Source: Robiginitomaculum sp.
GTDB lineage: Bacteria; Pseudomonadota; Alphaproteobacteria; Caulobacterales; Maricaulaceae
Direction of reading: 5' to 3'
NCBI GenBank assembly: GCA_021776555.1
Contig: JAJFFR010000180.1
Coordinates: 1 to 33,005 of the forward strand
Length of the DNA: 33,005 nt
Below, in pieces: positions 15,557 through 26,117 of the stretch; the stretch's first letter is position 1, and the number at the start of each line of letters is the position of its first letter. The notes under the pieces were generated by a model, which saw only the letters and a program-made list of their open reading frames with translations, made no database searches and was not told the origin of the DNA. Both the position numbers and the translations under genes were made by a program.

Positions 15557-16292
15557 AGGGAAAGGTTTTCAAACCGTACCCTCTAATGTTTCCAGATGTT
15601 GAACGTCGAAATTTAGTTTCTATGGTTTTGTAAGCCAAGTTTGGTTGCGCTGGTTTAATATGGTGACGGCCAATAGGATGGGCAACTAGGTCTGCAAATT
15701 GCAACCCTGCTGAATTATGTTTTTTGTCCATAAATACGATATTCAAATTAGGCATAGATTCGACATAAGGAGTGCCATCCTTAATCCTTCTAAAGGCAAG
15801 TTCTAATTCATTGTCTTCAATTTTCCCTCGACTTTCAACAAGGACATGGACTTCCTGGTTACCTTGACTGTTATCCTTAAGAAAAAATTGTAAACGTTCC
15901 ATACAAAACGCCAAGGCGATTGTATAAGGGTCTGATGGATTTTGATATTTTACCCGCAACTTTTCCTTATCAATCAAGGATGCAATTAATGTGAATTGGG
16001 CGCCCTCAATCACCGACTGAATTGCGGGTAAAAATTGATTTCGAACACCCTCATTCATCAAAATATTGAAATTCCCTTTGGATTTTCGAATGTCATGACT
16101 ATGCAAGATAATTCCATCATGCCCCCAAAACCGGAATTTCAGTTTTTGAATCTCTGGAACAATTTGCTCTACATAAGTTTGTTTCTGAAATATACAAAAG
16201 GCTAGCACGAACACTGGATAATCAGGATCAATGTTCAGTAGTCCATGATCTCCGCTCTCATCGACATAAACAATGTAATCCGAAAAAGGCAT
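15555..16292 (-). CDS. DUF3800 domain-containing protein
   Basis: Protein of 245 aa with the DUF3800 hallmarks. The N-terminal strand YIVYVDESGDHG has Asp11, Glu12 and Asp15. A middle ILHSHDIRKSKGNF and a C-terminal GLQFADLVAHPIGRHH with a further acidic residue follow. The fold is thought to be RNase H-like, with the acidic residues as possible metal ligands; biochemical function is not established. Genes of this family are common on mobile and defence islands. It is visibly more AT-rich than its neighbours, consistent with transfer. ATG 16292 has only a weak ribosome site. The fatty acid desaturase gene lies 50 bases upstream. Confidence 0.85.
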   Translation of the reverse strand: MPFSDYIVYVDESGDHGLLNIDPDYPVFVLAFCIFQKQTYVEQIVPEIQKLKFRFWGHDGIILHSHDIRKSKGNFNILMNEGVRNQFLPAIQSVIEGAQFTLIASLIDKEKLRVKYQNPSDPYTIALAFCMERLQFFLKDNSQGNQEVHVLVESRGKIEDNELELAFRRIKDGTPYVESMPNLNIVFMDKKHNSAGLQFADLVAHPIGRHHIKPAQPNLAYKTIETKFRRSTSGNIRGYGLKTFP

Positions 16293-16342
16293 ATGCTTAC
16301 GTTATCAATAAATGGGATTTTACAGCAAGCAGTTTCAGCTAA

Positions 16343-17413
16343 CTACTCCGCCGGTTGAACACCACCTTCGCGATCAGCCTCGGCTGCGTCCTGCCACAAT
16401 CGCACCAACGCATGCACCATGTTTTTGCGAGTCGAGGCCAGATAGACCGAGTTATCGCTTAACTCGTTCTTCAAGATTTCATACGCCTTGGGCAGATTGT
16501 GGTACGGCATGGCCGGAAACAAATGGTGGGTTGCGTGAAAACGCAAACCAACTGGCGCCCATAATGTGGTGATGATCGGATGACCCGGTACATCGACCGA
16601 ATCCATGAACTGCTCTGGAAAACTCATTTTTTCTTCGCCCGGATTGCGATAAGCATGCGCCGCCAAGGTCCGCAATGAGTTCAGCAGGAAAATAACCACG
16701 GCAATTCCGTACCACAGGATCAGCGCTTTTACTGGCAGCACCCCAAACCAGACCAACGCCACCGCGCCCCAGCCATAGGCACCGGCCAGAAATTCTTGGG
16801 CGAACCATAAAAATTTTGGATCTTTAGCACCCGGCATAGCCCGCACATAAGTCAGATCAATGGTCAGCGATGAAAAGCTGCCCCAGACCAGTTTGCGTAA
16901 GGGTGGCAAAATCCATGATAACGGGCCAAGGATCATAAATCGCACGACGAAGAAGCCGGGCAGAATAAAGATCAACAACATATAGCCGATAATACCCAGC
17001 GGGTTCCCGGCCCCGAAGGGAAGATATTCACCATCCTCTTTGGTGCCATACACCCCGCGCACATGGTGGTGGCGGTGTACCCCGTAATAGGTAAAGGACG
17101 GAATCAGCAACGCGTACCCGCACACCAAATTCCACACAAACCGAAACACTCGAAAGGTGCCGGTCTCCAGATGGGTCAGCTCATGGGTGAACAAAACGGC
17201 CCGGTACAGTGCAAAGGTCGAAACCACCACGCCTGCAATGCCCTGCCATGACCCCCACGGAAAAAGCAACGCTACAGCAAATCCACCCCAGCCCAGTGAG
17301 ATCGAGATTAAAAAATCCGGCCAGTAGATTTTGGGATCAGCCCGCATCAGACCCGCCACCAACTTACGGGCTTCGGCCATAGGAAAAGCATCGGTTTCAC
17401 GCAAGATGGTCAT
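16343..17413 (-). CDS. membrane fatty acid desaturase
   Basis: Membrane diiron desaturase of 356 aa. The three histidine boxes are present: HELTH at 77-81, HRHHH at 113-117 and HATHH at 293-297, plus His253 in LRTLAAHAY. Hydrophobic segments at about 35-65, 90-108, 140-165 and 210-248 fit the family topology. It probably introduces a double bond into a membrane acyl chain; relatives also hydroxylate, so the exact product is open. ATG 17413 is chosen because AGGTG (17425-17421) is seven bases upstream; the in-frame GTG at 17422 would overlap that site. Divergent from carB across about 170 bases. Confidence 0.88.
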   Translation of the reverse strand: MTILRETDAFPMAEARKLVAGLMRADPKIYWPDFLISISLGWGGFAVALLFPWGSWQGIAGVVVSTFALYRAVLFTHELTHLETGTFRVFRFVWNLVCGYALLIPSFTYYGVHRHHHVRGVYGTKEDGEYLPFGAGNPLGIIGYMLLIFILPGFFVVRFMILGPLSWILPPLRKLVWGSFSSLTIDLTYVRAMPGAKDPKFLWFAQEFLAGAYGWGAVALVWFGVLPVKALILWYGIAVVIFLLNSLRTLAAHAYRNPGEEKMSFPEQFMDSVDVPGHPIITTLWAPVGLRFHATHHLFPAMPYHNLPKAYEILKNELSDNSVYLASTRKNMVHALVRLWQDAAEADREGGVQPAE

Positions 17414-17583
17414 TTCAGGCACCTAATTTTTTGCAGACCCGTCAGATAATTGATTATCGAAGCCGCCGCAAGTCACCCCAACAATACCGGTTCTTTTTGT
17501 CGCAAGGTAAAAAAACCCACGTACCCCCTTTCCATGGCGTTCGGTGAAAGCTACACACAGCAAAATCACCAAAGGCGAATCCC

Positions 17584-20829
<3,246 letters not shown>

Positions 20830-21945
20830 TCAACCACACAGGCGGCGCATCAGACTTTCCACCGGACCTCGGGCAAAATACTTGCGCCAGATCATGGCAC
20901 CGACCCCACCAATGCCACAAAACAACACGGCCCAGCCAAGCGCGGTATTGACGCTCCACTGGCCTAATCCGCCAAAGGCATCAGGCAACCCCAAGCCAAT
21001 CAATACATGGGCGAAATACAGGCTTAAGGCCAATTGTCCGCTCGGGATCATAAATTTCCAGAACAGCGATTGTTTCCAATGTGGCTCCATCTGGACCAAA
21101 AATGCGATCACAAACAGCGCGCTAGCCCCGGCTGAAAACATGTAAAATGGTAAAGGCGGTAAGGGTGAAAACCCAGCCAGCAGGTCAATCAGTTCGCGCG
21201 TTTCTGGGTCAGTTATAGCCTTAGTGTTGTTCGCTACCCATTTCGAAATCCCGAAAAGTGCCAACACCATGGCGGCTGATCCGCCCATAGCCCAATGCCT
21301 TATTTTGGCTTTTGTCAGGTCAAACCGCGCCATCGCCAGACCAAACAATAAAAAGCCCACCCACGGAATGACCGGGTGAAACCCATTGAAAAAGACATGT
21401 TTGGTAAATCCAGCCAAGGTCCAGAACCCGGCATAGGACAGGGTGTCAAAATCCCACTCGGTTTGCCAATCCCAGATCGCCATCAGGCCAAGAAAAACCC
21501 AAGGCAAGAGAAACGCTAGCGCCAACAATATCTTCCGATTGGCAAACAGCACCATAACGCTCAGCGCAATGTAAAATCCGTAAAAGTGCAAGATATCGGC
21601 TGGCCAAATCGGCACGAACAGTAATCCGGAAATCAGCAGGAACAAAGCCCGTTTTAACAAGGAAGGGCGAACCGCATTACGCGGTGCAGTTTCTTGGTCC
21701 GCCACTGCTCCCACCATTGCATTGGCCGACATCAACCCGATGCCATAACCGGCCAGCACAATGAACAACGCCACAGCGCGGCCTTGCAAAACCTGCGACA
21801 GGCCAGCTGCCAGCCCAGTGTTCTGCTCAAAGTCCTTGACCAACACCAAGGAGAAATTGACAATTACCATGCCCCAAATCGCCAAAGCACGGGCCACATC
21901 CAAAGCTTGCAGGCGAGATGAAATTTTATTTGACATAATTATCAT
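20830..21945 (-). CDS. DUF418/DUF1624-type polytopic membrane protein
   Basis: Protein of 371 aa with about nine to ten hydrophobic segments. It opens with RLQALDVARALAIWGMVIVNF, the LD.ARG-type start shared by DUF418 and DUF1624 (heparan-glucosaminide acetyltransferase-like) proteins. It also has HPVIPWVGFLLFGLAMARFD, typical of the latter, while GQLALSLYFAHVLIGLGL recalls the DUF418 C-terminal domain. It probably transfers acyl groups across the inner membrane, but this is inference. ATG at 21945 or 21936 is possible and neither has a clear ribosome site. It is divergent from a TetR gene, with a dyad overlapping both starts. Confidence 0.72.
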   Translation of the reverse strand: MIIMSNKISSRLQALDVARALAIWGMVIVNFSLVLVKDFEQNTGLAAGLSQVLQGRAVALFIVLAGYGIGLMSANAMVGAVADQETAPRNAVRPSLLKRALFLLISGLLFVPIWPADILHFYGFYIALSVMVLFANRKILLALAFLLPWVFLGLMAIWDWQTEWDFDTLSYAGFWTLAGFTKHVFFNGFHPVIPWVGFLLFGLAMARFDLTKAKIRHWAMGGSAAMVLALFGISKWVANNTKAITDPETRELIDLLAGFSPLPPLPFYMFSAGASALFVIAFLVQMEPHWKQSLFWKFMIPSGQLALSLYFAHVLIGLGLPDAFGGLGQWSVNTALGWAVLFCGIGGVGAMIWRKYFARGPVESLMRRLCG

Positions 21946-21971
21946 AAATGAGACAAATATGTCTTATGTCA
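21931..21971. promoter_or_regulatory. dyad operator between DUF418 and TetR genes
   Basis: Outer arms TGACATAA (21931-21938) and TTATGTCA (21964-21971) are perfect inverted repeats. Inside lies a second palindrome, AGACA-AATA-TGTCT (21951-21964), and a further TATGTC at 21958-21963. The arms cover the start codons of both divergent genes. A TetR dimer or pair of dimers bound here could repress both. Confidence 0.5.
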
Positions 21972-22517
21972 AGCAAAACCAATCTTCGAACCCAAAACAG
22001 TCTGATTGAGGCAGCTCTTGCCGTTTGGTCTACAGACCCCTCTGCCCCGCTGGCGACGATTGCCACCCAAGCCAAAACCAGTCGGGCTAGCTTGCACCGG
22101 CATTTCGCTTCACGGCAAGATTTACAATTGGCCGCAACGCGCCACGCGCTGGATCAGATTGATAAGTCCGCAGAGCAAGCGGCTCGACTGTGTTTGTCTG
22201 GCCAGCAAGCTTTACGCAAGATCTTAAAAGCCCTGATGCCCCACGCCGATGCCATCGCCTATTTGGGCACCAACCCGCCATGCTTGGCCTTGCTCGACTT
22301 GCGCGATCAACTGGAACGCCAAGATCAGGAAATGCGTGAGCTGATTGAACTGGTACAAAAGGAAGGTGCGCTGTCAGATCAGGTTCCGGTACGTTGGCTG
22401 GTCCAGATGATTGATGCCCTATTGTTTGTGGCCTCACAGAGCATCAAGGCCGAACAATTGACCCAGACCCAGGCATTTGATCTGGTCTGGCGCGGCCTGC
22501 GGAATGGCTATGGCTGA
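21966..22517 (+). CDS. TetR-family transcriptional regulator
   Basis: Protein of 183 aa. The N-terminal helix-turn-helix is recognisable: LIEAALAVWSTDPSAPLATIATQAKTSRASLHRHFASRQDLQLAA, with the TetR-typical RHFASR turn in helix 3/4. The remaining helical ligand domain has no assignable ligand. ATG 21966 is preferred; the ATG at 21948 adds six residues. The gene lies about 20 bases from the divergent DUF418 gene and probably represses it and itself via the dyad. It converges with the DUF1254 gene, eight bases apart. Confidence 0.85.
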   Translation: MSSKTNLRTQNSLIEAALAVWSTDPSAPLATIATQAKTSRASLHRHFASRQDLQLAATRHALDQIDKSAEQAARLCLSGQQALRKILKALMPHADAIAYLGTNPPCLALLDLRDQLERQDQEMRELIELVQKEGALSDQVPVRWLVQMIDALLFVASQSIKAEQLTQTQAFDLVWRGLRNGYG

Positions 22518-22525
22518 GTTTGGAT

Positions 22526-23065
22526 TCAGGATACATCAGGCAGGGGTCGGCATTGATCTTCGACTGATAGGTCACGCACTCGGTTGTAGGCCGTCAAAGT
22601 CGGCGCCAGACGCCGGATCAGAATTAGCCCCCGTTTTGTCGGAGTTTTGATATGTGTTACGCCATTGGTGGGGTCAGCTGGCGATGCCATGCCGTGCGGC
22701 GTCAACACAACTTCAGAACTGCCAGCACCAACCCTGATCGTTGCAAAATTATTGGTTTTCGCATCGAAAAATGAAATGGAACCATAATCATCCCACACCC
22801 CGGCGCTGATTGCCAACGGCACATCCAAGCCTGAAAAATCAAACAAGCAGATCGAGTAAACCAGATCAGGAGATGGGCGAACCACACTTTGGGTTTGCGG
22901 AGTTATACGCGAACCAAGCACAAACTGGTGCAATGGAATGCCCCGCTCTGCCATGGTCTGCATGGCCTTACTCATGATCACTGACGGGGCTGCTTTTAAC
23001 GTCCCGAAATGACCGGTGACCACTGCCAATGAAAATACAATAACGGGAATGAATATCTTTCTCAT
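22526..23065 (-). CDS. DUF1254-domain periplasmic/envelope protein
   Basis: Protein of 179 aa with an N-terminal signal-like helix (MRKIFIPVIVFSLAVVTGHFG). The body, including VVRPSPDLVYSICLFDFSGLDVPLAISAGVWDDYGSISFFDAKTNNFATI, matches the DUF1254 domain, in which a Tyr-Ser-...-Asp-Leu-stretch precedes a beta-rich fold. The function is unknown. ATG 23065 is preceded by AAGGGGGTG and overlaps the stop of the upstream DUF1214 gene as ATGA, so translation is coupled. In many bacteria the two domains are in one chain; here they are split. Confidence 0.75.
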   Translation of the reverse strand: MRKIFIPVIVFSLAVVTGHFGTLKAAPSVIMSKAMQTMAERGIPLHQFVLGSRITPQTQSVVRPSPDLVYSICLFDFSGLDVPLAISAGVWDDYGSISFFDAKTNNFATIRVGAGSSEVVLTPHGMASPADPTNGVTHIKTPTKRGLILIRRLAPTLTAYNRVRDLSVEDQCRPLPDVS

Positions 23066-23670
23066 GACGCACCCCCTTGCAAGCAATCCAGCCGTTGGAG
23101 CTGTGGCGGATTGATACTGCTCTGCGGCGAACTAAGAATAGCCTGTGAGGGACGGTAGAGACGCATGGTCAAATCAAACTGCCCGGCAGCATGGCTCGAA
23201 ATCCAATGACTGTTCCTTGTGGGTCGTTCTGATGAAATAATGGCGGACCAGTGATCCACATCACCAGTTTTGGTCGCATCAATCGACAAAGCCCCGTCAT
23301 CATTCATCGGCAATCGGCTTTGGCTGTCATAAAGGGTAATCGACCACCAAAAGGCATCTTGTCCGGTACCAGATATTTGATACCTGCAACTTTCGGTGAA
23401 GAGTTCACCATCATCGTCAACAGAGCGCGTAAAATAAACCGCCTCTTCTTTGGCAAGAGCCAGTAATCCGTGACGCGCAATCCGCGCCCTTACATAAGGA
23501 CTGGCCGTTGCAGTTCCAATCGACCAATCACTGTGCCAACCATCCACATTCACATTGGCAAAACTGGCGAGCGACCTGCCGCCAACCACCCCCGACATCG
23601 TCAAGGCAGATCCCACACCAACACAAAGCCCCACCACTAGCAGCGTAACGTATTTCAGCAAATTTTTCAT
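23062..23670 (-). CDS. DUF1214-domain envelope protein
   Basis: Protein of 202 aa with an N-terminal membrane/signal helix (about 5-28, LLKYVTLLVVGLCVGVGSAL). The DUF1214 pattern is clear: SPYVRARIARHGLLALAKEEAVYFTRSVDDDGELF, then CRYQISGTGQDAFWWSITLYDSQSRL with the FWSITLYD core. The domain is a beta-sandwich of unknown function. The start at 23670 has GGGGAAAG upstream. First gene of a two-gene unit with the DUF1254 gene. Likely anchored in or exported across the inner membrane. Confidence 0.8.
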   Translation of the reverse strand: MKNLLKYVTLLVVGLCVGVGSALTMSGVVGGRSLASFANVNVDGWHSDWSIGTATASPYVRARIARHGLLALAKEEAVYFTRSVDDDGELFTESCRYQISGTGQDAFWWSITLYDSQSRLPMNDDGALSIDATKTGDVDHWSAIISSERPTRNSHWISSHAAGQFDLTMRLYRPSQAILSSPQSSINPPQLQRLDCLQGGAS

Positions 23671-23766
23671 GGTAGCTTTCCCCTACCATATTGAATCATA
23701 AACCGGATCAAATGTAAATTTTGAGATGAATTGGCCCTGCGCTTCATCACGGTGCTTACGCACGCG

Positions 23767-23804
23767 AAAAAAAAGGCCGGACCCACACGAAGTGGTCCGG
23801 CCTT
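23767..23804 (-). terminator. strong Rho-independent terminator
   Basis: On the minus strand AAGGCCGGACC (23804-23794) pairs with GGTCCGGCCTT (23783-23773), with an extra inner pair past a bulge. Eight Ts (23774-23767) follow. It reads away from lysR and closes the candidate small RNA; the opposite strand has no T-run. Confidence 0.88.
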
Positions 23805-23930
23805 AAAGTCTTCGCTAAAGCCTCACAAGGGGGAGGAGGAGGCTCGCGGTATATCCGTTCCGTTCGATTAGGGGGTCGGGGGGAACGAAGGAGGTCACCA
23901 ATCGGTAACTTCAATGGGTATATAGGTAGA
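23767..23930 (-). ncRNA. candidate small RNA with anti-Shine-Dalgarno loops
   Basis: Minus-strand transcript unit inferred from structure; the 5' end is approximate. Read 5' to 3' it has a hairpin (GTTACC 23909-23904 with GGTGAC 23899-23894). Next comes ACCTCCTT (23895-23888), identical to the 16S rRNA anti-SD. A hairpin CGTTC (23887-23883)/GAACG (23865-23861) has a CCCCC-GA-CCCCC loop. A hairpin AGCCTC (23844-23839)/GAGGCT (23824-23819) has a CTCCTCCCCC loop. A strong terminator ends it. C-rich, SD-blocking loops are the hallmark of alphaproteobacterial riboregulators such as the alpha-r14/NfeR1 and cuckoo RNA families. No obvious promoter was found, so it may be cut from the lysR 3' end. 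Confidence 0.55.
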
Positions 23931-24002
23931 CAAATCCTTACTTGCTAGGTGCGATTTGTCACACCTGCTATGCATTTTTGCATACCGGGTGCGGTAACCG
24001 GC

Positions 24003-24893
24003 TCAGGTAGAGCCTTTCCACAGCCGCATTTGCCGGGTCAGAAAATCGCTGAAGGCTTGAACACGCTTGGACCGGCGTAACTCATCAGGATAGGCAAAAT
24101 AAAGATCAAAGCTCGGCCCGGTAATGTCAGGGAGCACCCGGACCAAGGCCGGATTATCCGCTGCCACATAATCCGGCAGGCCAGCAATTCCCGACCCAGA
24201 TTGCACCGCTTTCATCAGCGCATAGATGTTGTCGATGGTCATGGCTGGTTCGCGGGACTTACCATCATCGCGGCCCAACCGTTCCAGCCAATCAACATTG
24301 CGCATCGCGCCCGTTGCGCCATAAAGCACAATCGGGTGATCATCCAGTTCCTTCAGCGACGCAGGCGCGCCGTGTTCTGAAACATAATCGCGCGACGCAT
24401 AGAGGCTCTGGTCAAAGGTGAATAGTTTGCGCTGTATCAAATCCTGCTGTTCGGGCTGACCGAGCCGCAAGGCGCAATCCGCCTCCAACTTGTTCAGATC
24501 AACAATTAGATCCGTGACCACCAAGTGCAGGATAATTTCCGGATAATTATGATTGAAGTGGACCAGACGCGGGGTCAGCCAAATTGACCCAAAAGCAATT
24601 GGGGCGCTGACCCGCAACGGGCCAAACGGTTTGTCACGCGAATCGCGCAATAATGCCTCAGCCAGTAGCACCCGCTCGGTCATGCCCTCGGTGGTGTGTT
24701 GCAAGATATGACCCTGTTCGGTCAGCAATAACCCGCGCGCATGACGATGAAACAGCGAGGCGCCCAAGGTTTCCTCCAACGTAGCGATTTGCCGTGAAAC
24801 AGCCGATTGCGAGATAGCCAACCGCTCGGCCGCCGCCGTGAGCGAGCCAGTTTCCGCCGCCGCGTGAAAGGTTTTTAGCTTATCCCAATCCAT
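24003..24893 (-). CDS. LysR-family transcriptional regulator
   Basis: Regulator of 296 aa with the standard layout. The winged helix-turn-helix is at 1-60 (TFHAAAETGSLTAAAERLAISQSAVSRQIATLEETLG). The periplasmic-binding-like effector domain is at about 90-290, with LRVSAPIAFGSIWLTPRL at its start. The effector is unknown. It lies 52 bases downstream of the citrate-synthase-like gene on the same strand; a TTGACG in the gap could give it its own promoter. In many alphaproteobacteria a LysR gene neighbours trxB, and the greA-ELM1-trxB cluster is about 4 kb away, so this may be the same gene displaced. ATG 24893 fits the conserved MDWDKLKTF start. Confidence 0.9.
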   Translation of the reverse strand: MDWDKLKTFHAAAETGSLTAAAERLAISQSAVSRQIATLEETLGASLFHRHARGLLLTEQGHILQHTTEGMTERVLLAEALLRDSRDKPFGPLRVSAPIAFGSIWLTPRLVHFNHNYPEIILHLVVTDLIVDLNKLEADCALRLGQPEQQDLIQRKLFTFDQSLYASRDYVSEHGAPASLKELDDHPIVLYGATGAMRNVDWLERLGRDDGKSREPAMTIDNIYALMKAVQSGSGIAGLPDYVAADNPALVRVLPDITGPSFDLYFAYPDELRRSKRVQAFSDFLTRQMRLWKGST

Positions 24894-24945
24894 GGACGTA
24901 AATTGGGTAGTTGCACCCGGTCCGTCAAGCCGGGCATAGTGGGTT

Positions 24946-26037
24946 TTATGCAGGTTCCAACACGGAAGACTTCACGTCTGGCCCGACATAAATCGATTTT
25001 GGACGGATCATCCGGTTGCTGGCTAATTGTTCTTTCGCATGCGCCACCCACCCGGCGGCGCGGGCAGAAGCAAATACACAAGAAAAATCCTGACGCGGGA
25101 TGCCCAACGCCTCGAGCAATACAGCGGTATAAAACTCGACATTGGTTTGCAGATTGAGGTCCGGTTTCGAAGCCTTCAGCTTTTGCAAAATAGTTTGCTC
25201 AATGGCTTCGGCCAATTGCAACCGCCCGGCCGAAACTGGTAGGGTTCGAATGGCAGCCTTTAAGGCATCGGCCCGTGGATCACGGACTTTATACACCCGG
25301 TGCCCAAACCCCATCAACCGTTCCTTGCGTGCCAAGGCATCATCGATCCAGCTTCGCGCTGCCGACGGTGAACCAATGCCGTCCAACATGTCCAGAACCG
25401 GACCCGGCGCGCCGCCATGCAATGGTCCTTTCAAGGCGCTGATTCCGGCAATCACCGCCGAAGCCAGCCCGGCCCGGGTCGAGGCAACCACTCTTGCGGC
25501 AAAGGTCGATGCGTTCAGTCCGTGCTCGGACACAATGACCAGATAAGCATTCATCGCATGCGTCACTGCCGCAGATGGGATTTGTCCGGTGCTCATTCGA
25601 ATAAAATCTGCCGCATGGGAAAGCCCTGCGTCCGGTTCGACCAAGGATTGCCTCCGCCGAAAACGCGACGCCGCAGCAGTGACCACGACCGCCATGGCCA
25701 ACAGATCAATCGCTGTGACTAATCCTTCGCCATCTTCAACAAAAGCTAAGCCTAACCGCAAACCTTGCATGTCGGGTTGCTGGGCAATGGCCTCGATATG
25801 TGGATAAATTCGGGTAAATGCCCGAACCCGCGCCATGCCTAACTCTCGGGCTAGCTCTTCGCGGCTCGGTAGTTCATCAAAAAACCCGGACCACAGCAAA
25901 TGCAGCACCCCTTCAAAGGTACAGTTCGCAGCTAATTCTTGGGCCAAAACCCCGCGAATGATTAAACGCCCGCCCGCGCCATCTACATCTGACAGCATGG
26001 TTTCCGCCGCAATTACTTTTTCCAGACCTGCATCCAT
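24946..26037 (-). CDS. citrate/2-methylcitrate synthase family protein
   Basis: Citrate-synthase fold of 363 aa. Conserved sites are SEHGLNAS (His172, pig His274), KGPLHGGA at 203-210, GFGHRVYKVRDPR (His246, pig His320; Arg255), and a RPKSIYVGP C-terminal motif. The third catalytic residue, Asp375 in the pig enzyme (NVD), is Glu301 here (TNVEFYTA). It may condense acetyl- or propionyl-CoA with oxaloacetate, but activity is uncertain with Glu in place of Asp. GGAGAA precedes ATG 26037, and a good promoter lies upstream. It is divergent from a second citrate-synthase-like gene carrying a helix-turn-helix. Confidence 0.85.
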   Translation of the reverse strand: MDAGLEKVIAAETMLSDVDGAGGRLIIRGVLAQELAANCTFEGVLHLLWSGFFDELPSREELARELGMARVRAFTRIYPHIEAIAQQPDMQGLRLGLAFVEDGEGLVTAIDLLAMAVVVTAAASRFRRRQSLVEPDAGLSHAADFIRMSTGQIPSAAVTHAMNAYLVIVSEHGLNASTFAARVVASTRAGLASAVIAGISALKGPLHGGAPGPVLDMLDGIGSPSAARSWIDDALARKERLMGFGHRVYKVRDPRADALKAAIRTLPVSAGRLQLAEAIEQTILQKLKASKPDLNLQTNVEFYTAVLLEALGIPRQDFSCVFASARAAGWVAHAKEQLASNRMIRPKSIYVGPDVKSSVLEPA

Positions 26038-26068
26038 TTACTTTTCTCCAAATCCTTTTTGTGCGGAC

Positions 26069-26097
26069 AGGATATTTTTTCTGGCTTTTTTCGTCAA
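26069..26097 (-). promoter_or_regulatory. putative promoter of the citrate synthase-like gene
   Basis: TTGACG (26097-26092) and TATCCT (26074-26069) are 17 bases apart on the minus strand and 31 bases before the ATG at 26037. The dyad at 26099-26117 sits directly upstream of the -35. Confidence 0.55.
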
Positions 26098-26098
26098 C

Positions 26099-26117
26099 AT
26101 TGATCAATATAATCAAT
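26099..26117. promoter_or_regulatory. dyad adjoining the divergent citrate synthase promoters
   Basis: ATTGAT (26099-26104) and ATCAAT (26112-26117) are perfect inverted repeats seven bases apart, the right arm ending at the ATG of the fusion gene. TATAAT (26108-26113) lies within and may be a -10 for that gene, in which case the mRNA would be nearly leaderless. It is a likely site for the helix-turn-helix of the fusion protein. Confidence 0.4.

Larger units (their letters stand above)
23671..24002. other. gene-free stretch between DUF1214 and lysR
   Basis: 332 bases without a coding region. It holds the DUF1214 upstream region (23671-23766), the candidate small RNA and terminator (23767-23930), and two inverted repeats next to lysR: AGGTG (23947-23951) with CACCT (23962-23966), and TATGCA (23969-23974) with TGCATA (23979-23984) around TTTT. 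The AAGGAGGT on the plus strand at 23888-23895 is followed by no usable ORF. Confidence 0.6.

Noticed and set aside
15486-15602. 38-aa plus-strand ORF between GNAT and DUF3800
   Set aside because: It overlaps the DUF3800 3' end antisense, contains the weak terminator and has no recognisable motif.
23888-23920. Perfect plus-strand Shine-Dalgarno AAGGAGGT
   Set aside because: The next ATG (23914) is followed by a stop after three codons; the motif is better read as its minus-strand complement in the small RNA.
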